Positions 5,741-6,075 of a DNA stretch of 6,075 bases are shown here, in pieces. Under the pieces are notes generated by a model, which did no database searches, was not told the DNA's origin, and saw nothing but the letters and a program-made list of their open reading frames with translations. Source of the stretch: Acidovorax sp. (GTDB lineage Bacteria > Pseudomonadota > Gammaproteobacteria > Burkholderiales > Burkholderiaceae_C); contig WOZN01000372.1 of assembly GCA_011620245.1 (NCBI GenBank), positions 1-6,075 of the forward strand, written 5' to 3'. A program made the translations under genes and the position numbers. How positions within the stretch are numbered: the first letter of the stretch is position 1; every line of letters begins with the position of its first letter.

Positions 5741-6075
5741 ATGACCCTCAAAAGCCCCGAACTGCTGCTGCCCGCCGGCTCGCTCGACAAGATGCGCGCC
5801 GCCTACGACTTTGGCGCCGACGCCGTCTACGCCGGCCAGCCGCGCTATTCTTTGCGCGCGCGCAACAATGAATTCCGCCTGGAGCAAATCCAGCAGGGCA
5901 TCCAGGAAGCCCACGCGCGCGGCAAGAAATTCTTCCTCACCAGCAACCTGCTGGCGCACAACGACAAGGTGCGCACTTACCTGCGCGACATCGAGCCCAT
6001 CATCGCCATGCGGCCCGACGCCCTCATCATGGCCGACCCCGGCCTGATCATGATGGTGCGCGAGCAATGGCCCGA
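5741..6075 (+). CDS. trhP: 5' part of U32-family tRNA hydroxylation protein TrhP (YegQ)
   Basis: The first 111 codons are present and the gene runs off the right edge. The product begins MTLKSPELLLPAGSLDKMRA, then shows FGADAVYAGQPRYSLRARNN at about 24-43, EAHARGKKFFLTSNL at about 56-70, and RPDALIMADPGLIMMVRE. These match closely the N-terminal part of E. coli YegQ as I recall it, including the PAG-x-L and GADAVYAG blocks typical of peptidase family U32. TrhP acts with prephenate and an iron-sulphur cluster in 5-hydroxyuridine formation at tRNA position 34; despite the family name it is not known to be a protease. The iron-sulphur cysteines would lie beyond the window. The ATG at 5741 gives the expected short N-terminus; no strong Shine-Dalgarno precedes it. 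Assignment to TrhP rather than a paralogue such as RlhA, UbiU or UbiV rests on the QPRYSLRARNNEF stretch. Confidence 0.9.
   Translation, partial: MTLKSPELLLPAGSLDKMRAAYDFGADAVYAGQPRYSLRARNNEFRLEQIQQGIQEAHARGKKFFLTSNLLAHNDKVRTYLRDIEPIIAMRPDALIMADPGLIMMVREQWP

Noticed and set aside
5369..6067. 232-codon - strand frame across the end of tolA and trhP
   Set aside because: The + strand frame from 5741 matches TrhP closely, and the antisense product shows no family features.

Overview
The window is a dense, GC-rich block of housekeeping genes, all on the + strand. It looks like a betaproteobacterium of the order Burkholderiales, most likely the family Comamonadaceae (Acidovorax/Comamonas-like). 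Three things point there: high GC with strong G/C third positions; the order ribB(A)-ribH-nusB-class I aminotransferase followed by ybgC-tolQ-tolR-tolA; and an imperfect palindromic repeat of the 'ctgagcttgtcgaag' type that I know as common in genomes of this group. No sequence search was possible, so the taxonomy is an inference.

Layout. Positions 1-1672 hold the end of a riboflavin-synthesis cluster. It contains the 3' part of a DHBP synthase with a GTP-cyclohydrolase-II-like tail that lacks the catalytic and zinc residues (RibBX type), then lumazine synthase (ribH), then the antitermination factor nusB overlapping ribH by 4 bases. The 203-base gap at 1673-1875 carries a REP-like palindrome and small GC hairpins. 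Positions 1876-3060 encode a complete PLP-dependent class I aminotransferase of unknown substrate. Nine bases later begins a tight ybgC-tolQ-tolR-tolA run (3070-5627), which encodes a hotdog-fold thioesterase and the inner-membrane part of the Tol-Pal envelope machine. After a 113-base gap, the 5' part of trhP (yegQ), a U32-family tRNA-hydroxylation protein, runs off the right edge.

How the genes work together. RibB makes the four-carbon phosphate that RibH condenses with the pyrimidine to form lumazine, the riboflavin precursor. NusB rides in the same transcript. TolQ-TolR form the proton-driven stator that energises TolA, which spans the periplasm towards TolB/Pal. The genes for TolB and Pal are not in this window, and an unrelated gene occupies the position after tolA.

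I found no mobile element, CRISPR array, RNA gene, phage or defence module, and nothing that looks like an undescribed system. The points worth a second look are modest: the catalytically dead GCHII-like domain, the rearranged REP-like palindrome, the Tyr in place of the usual active-site His in YbgC, the proline/arginine-rich TonB-like stretch in TolA, and the missing tolB-pal after tolA.
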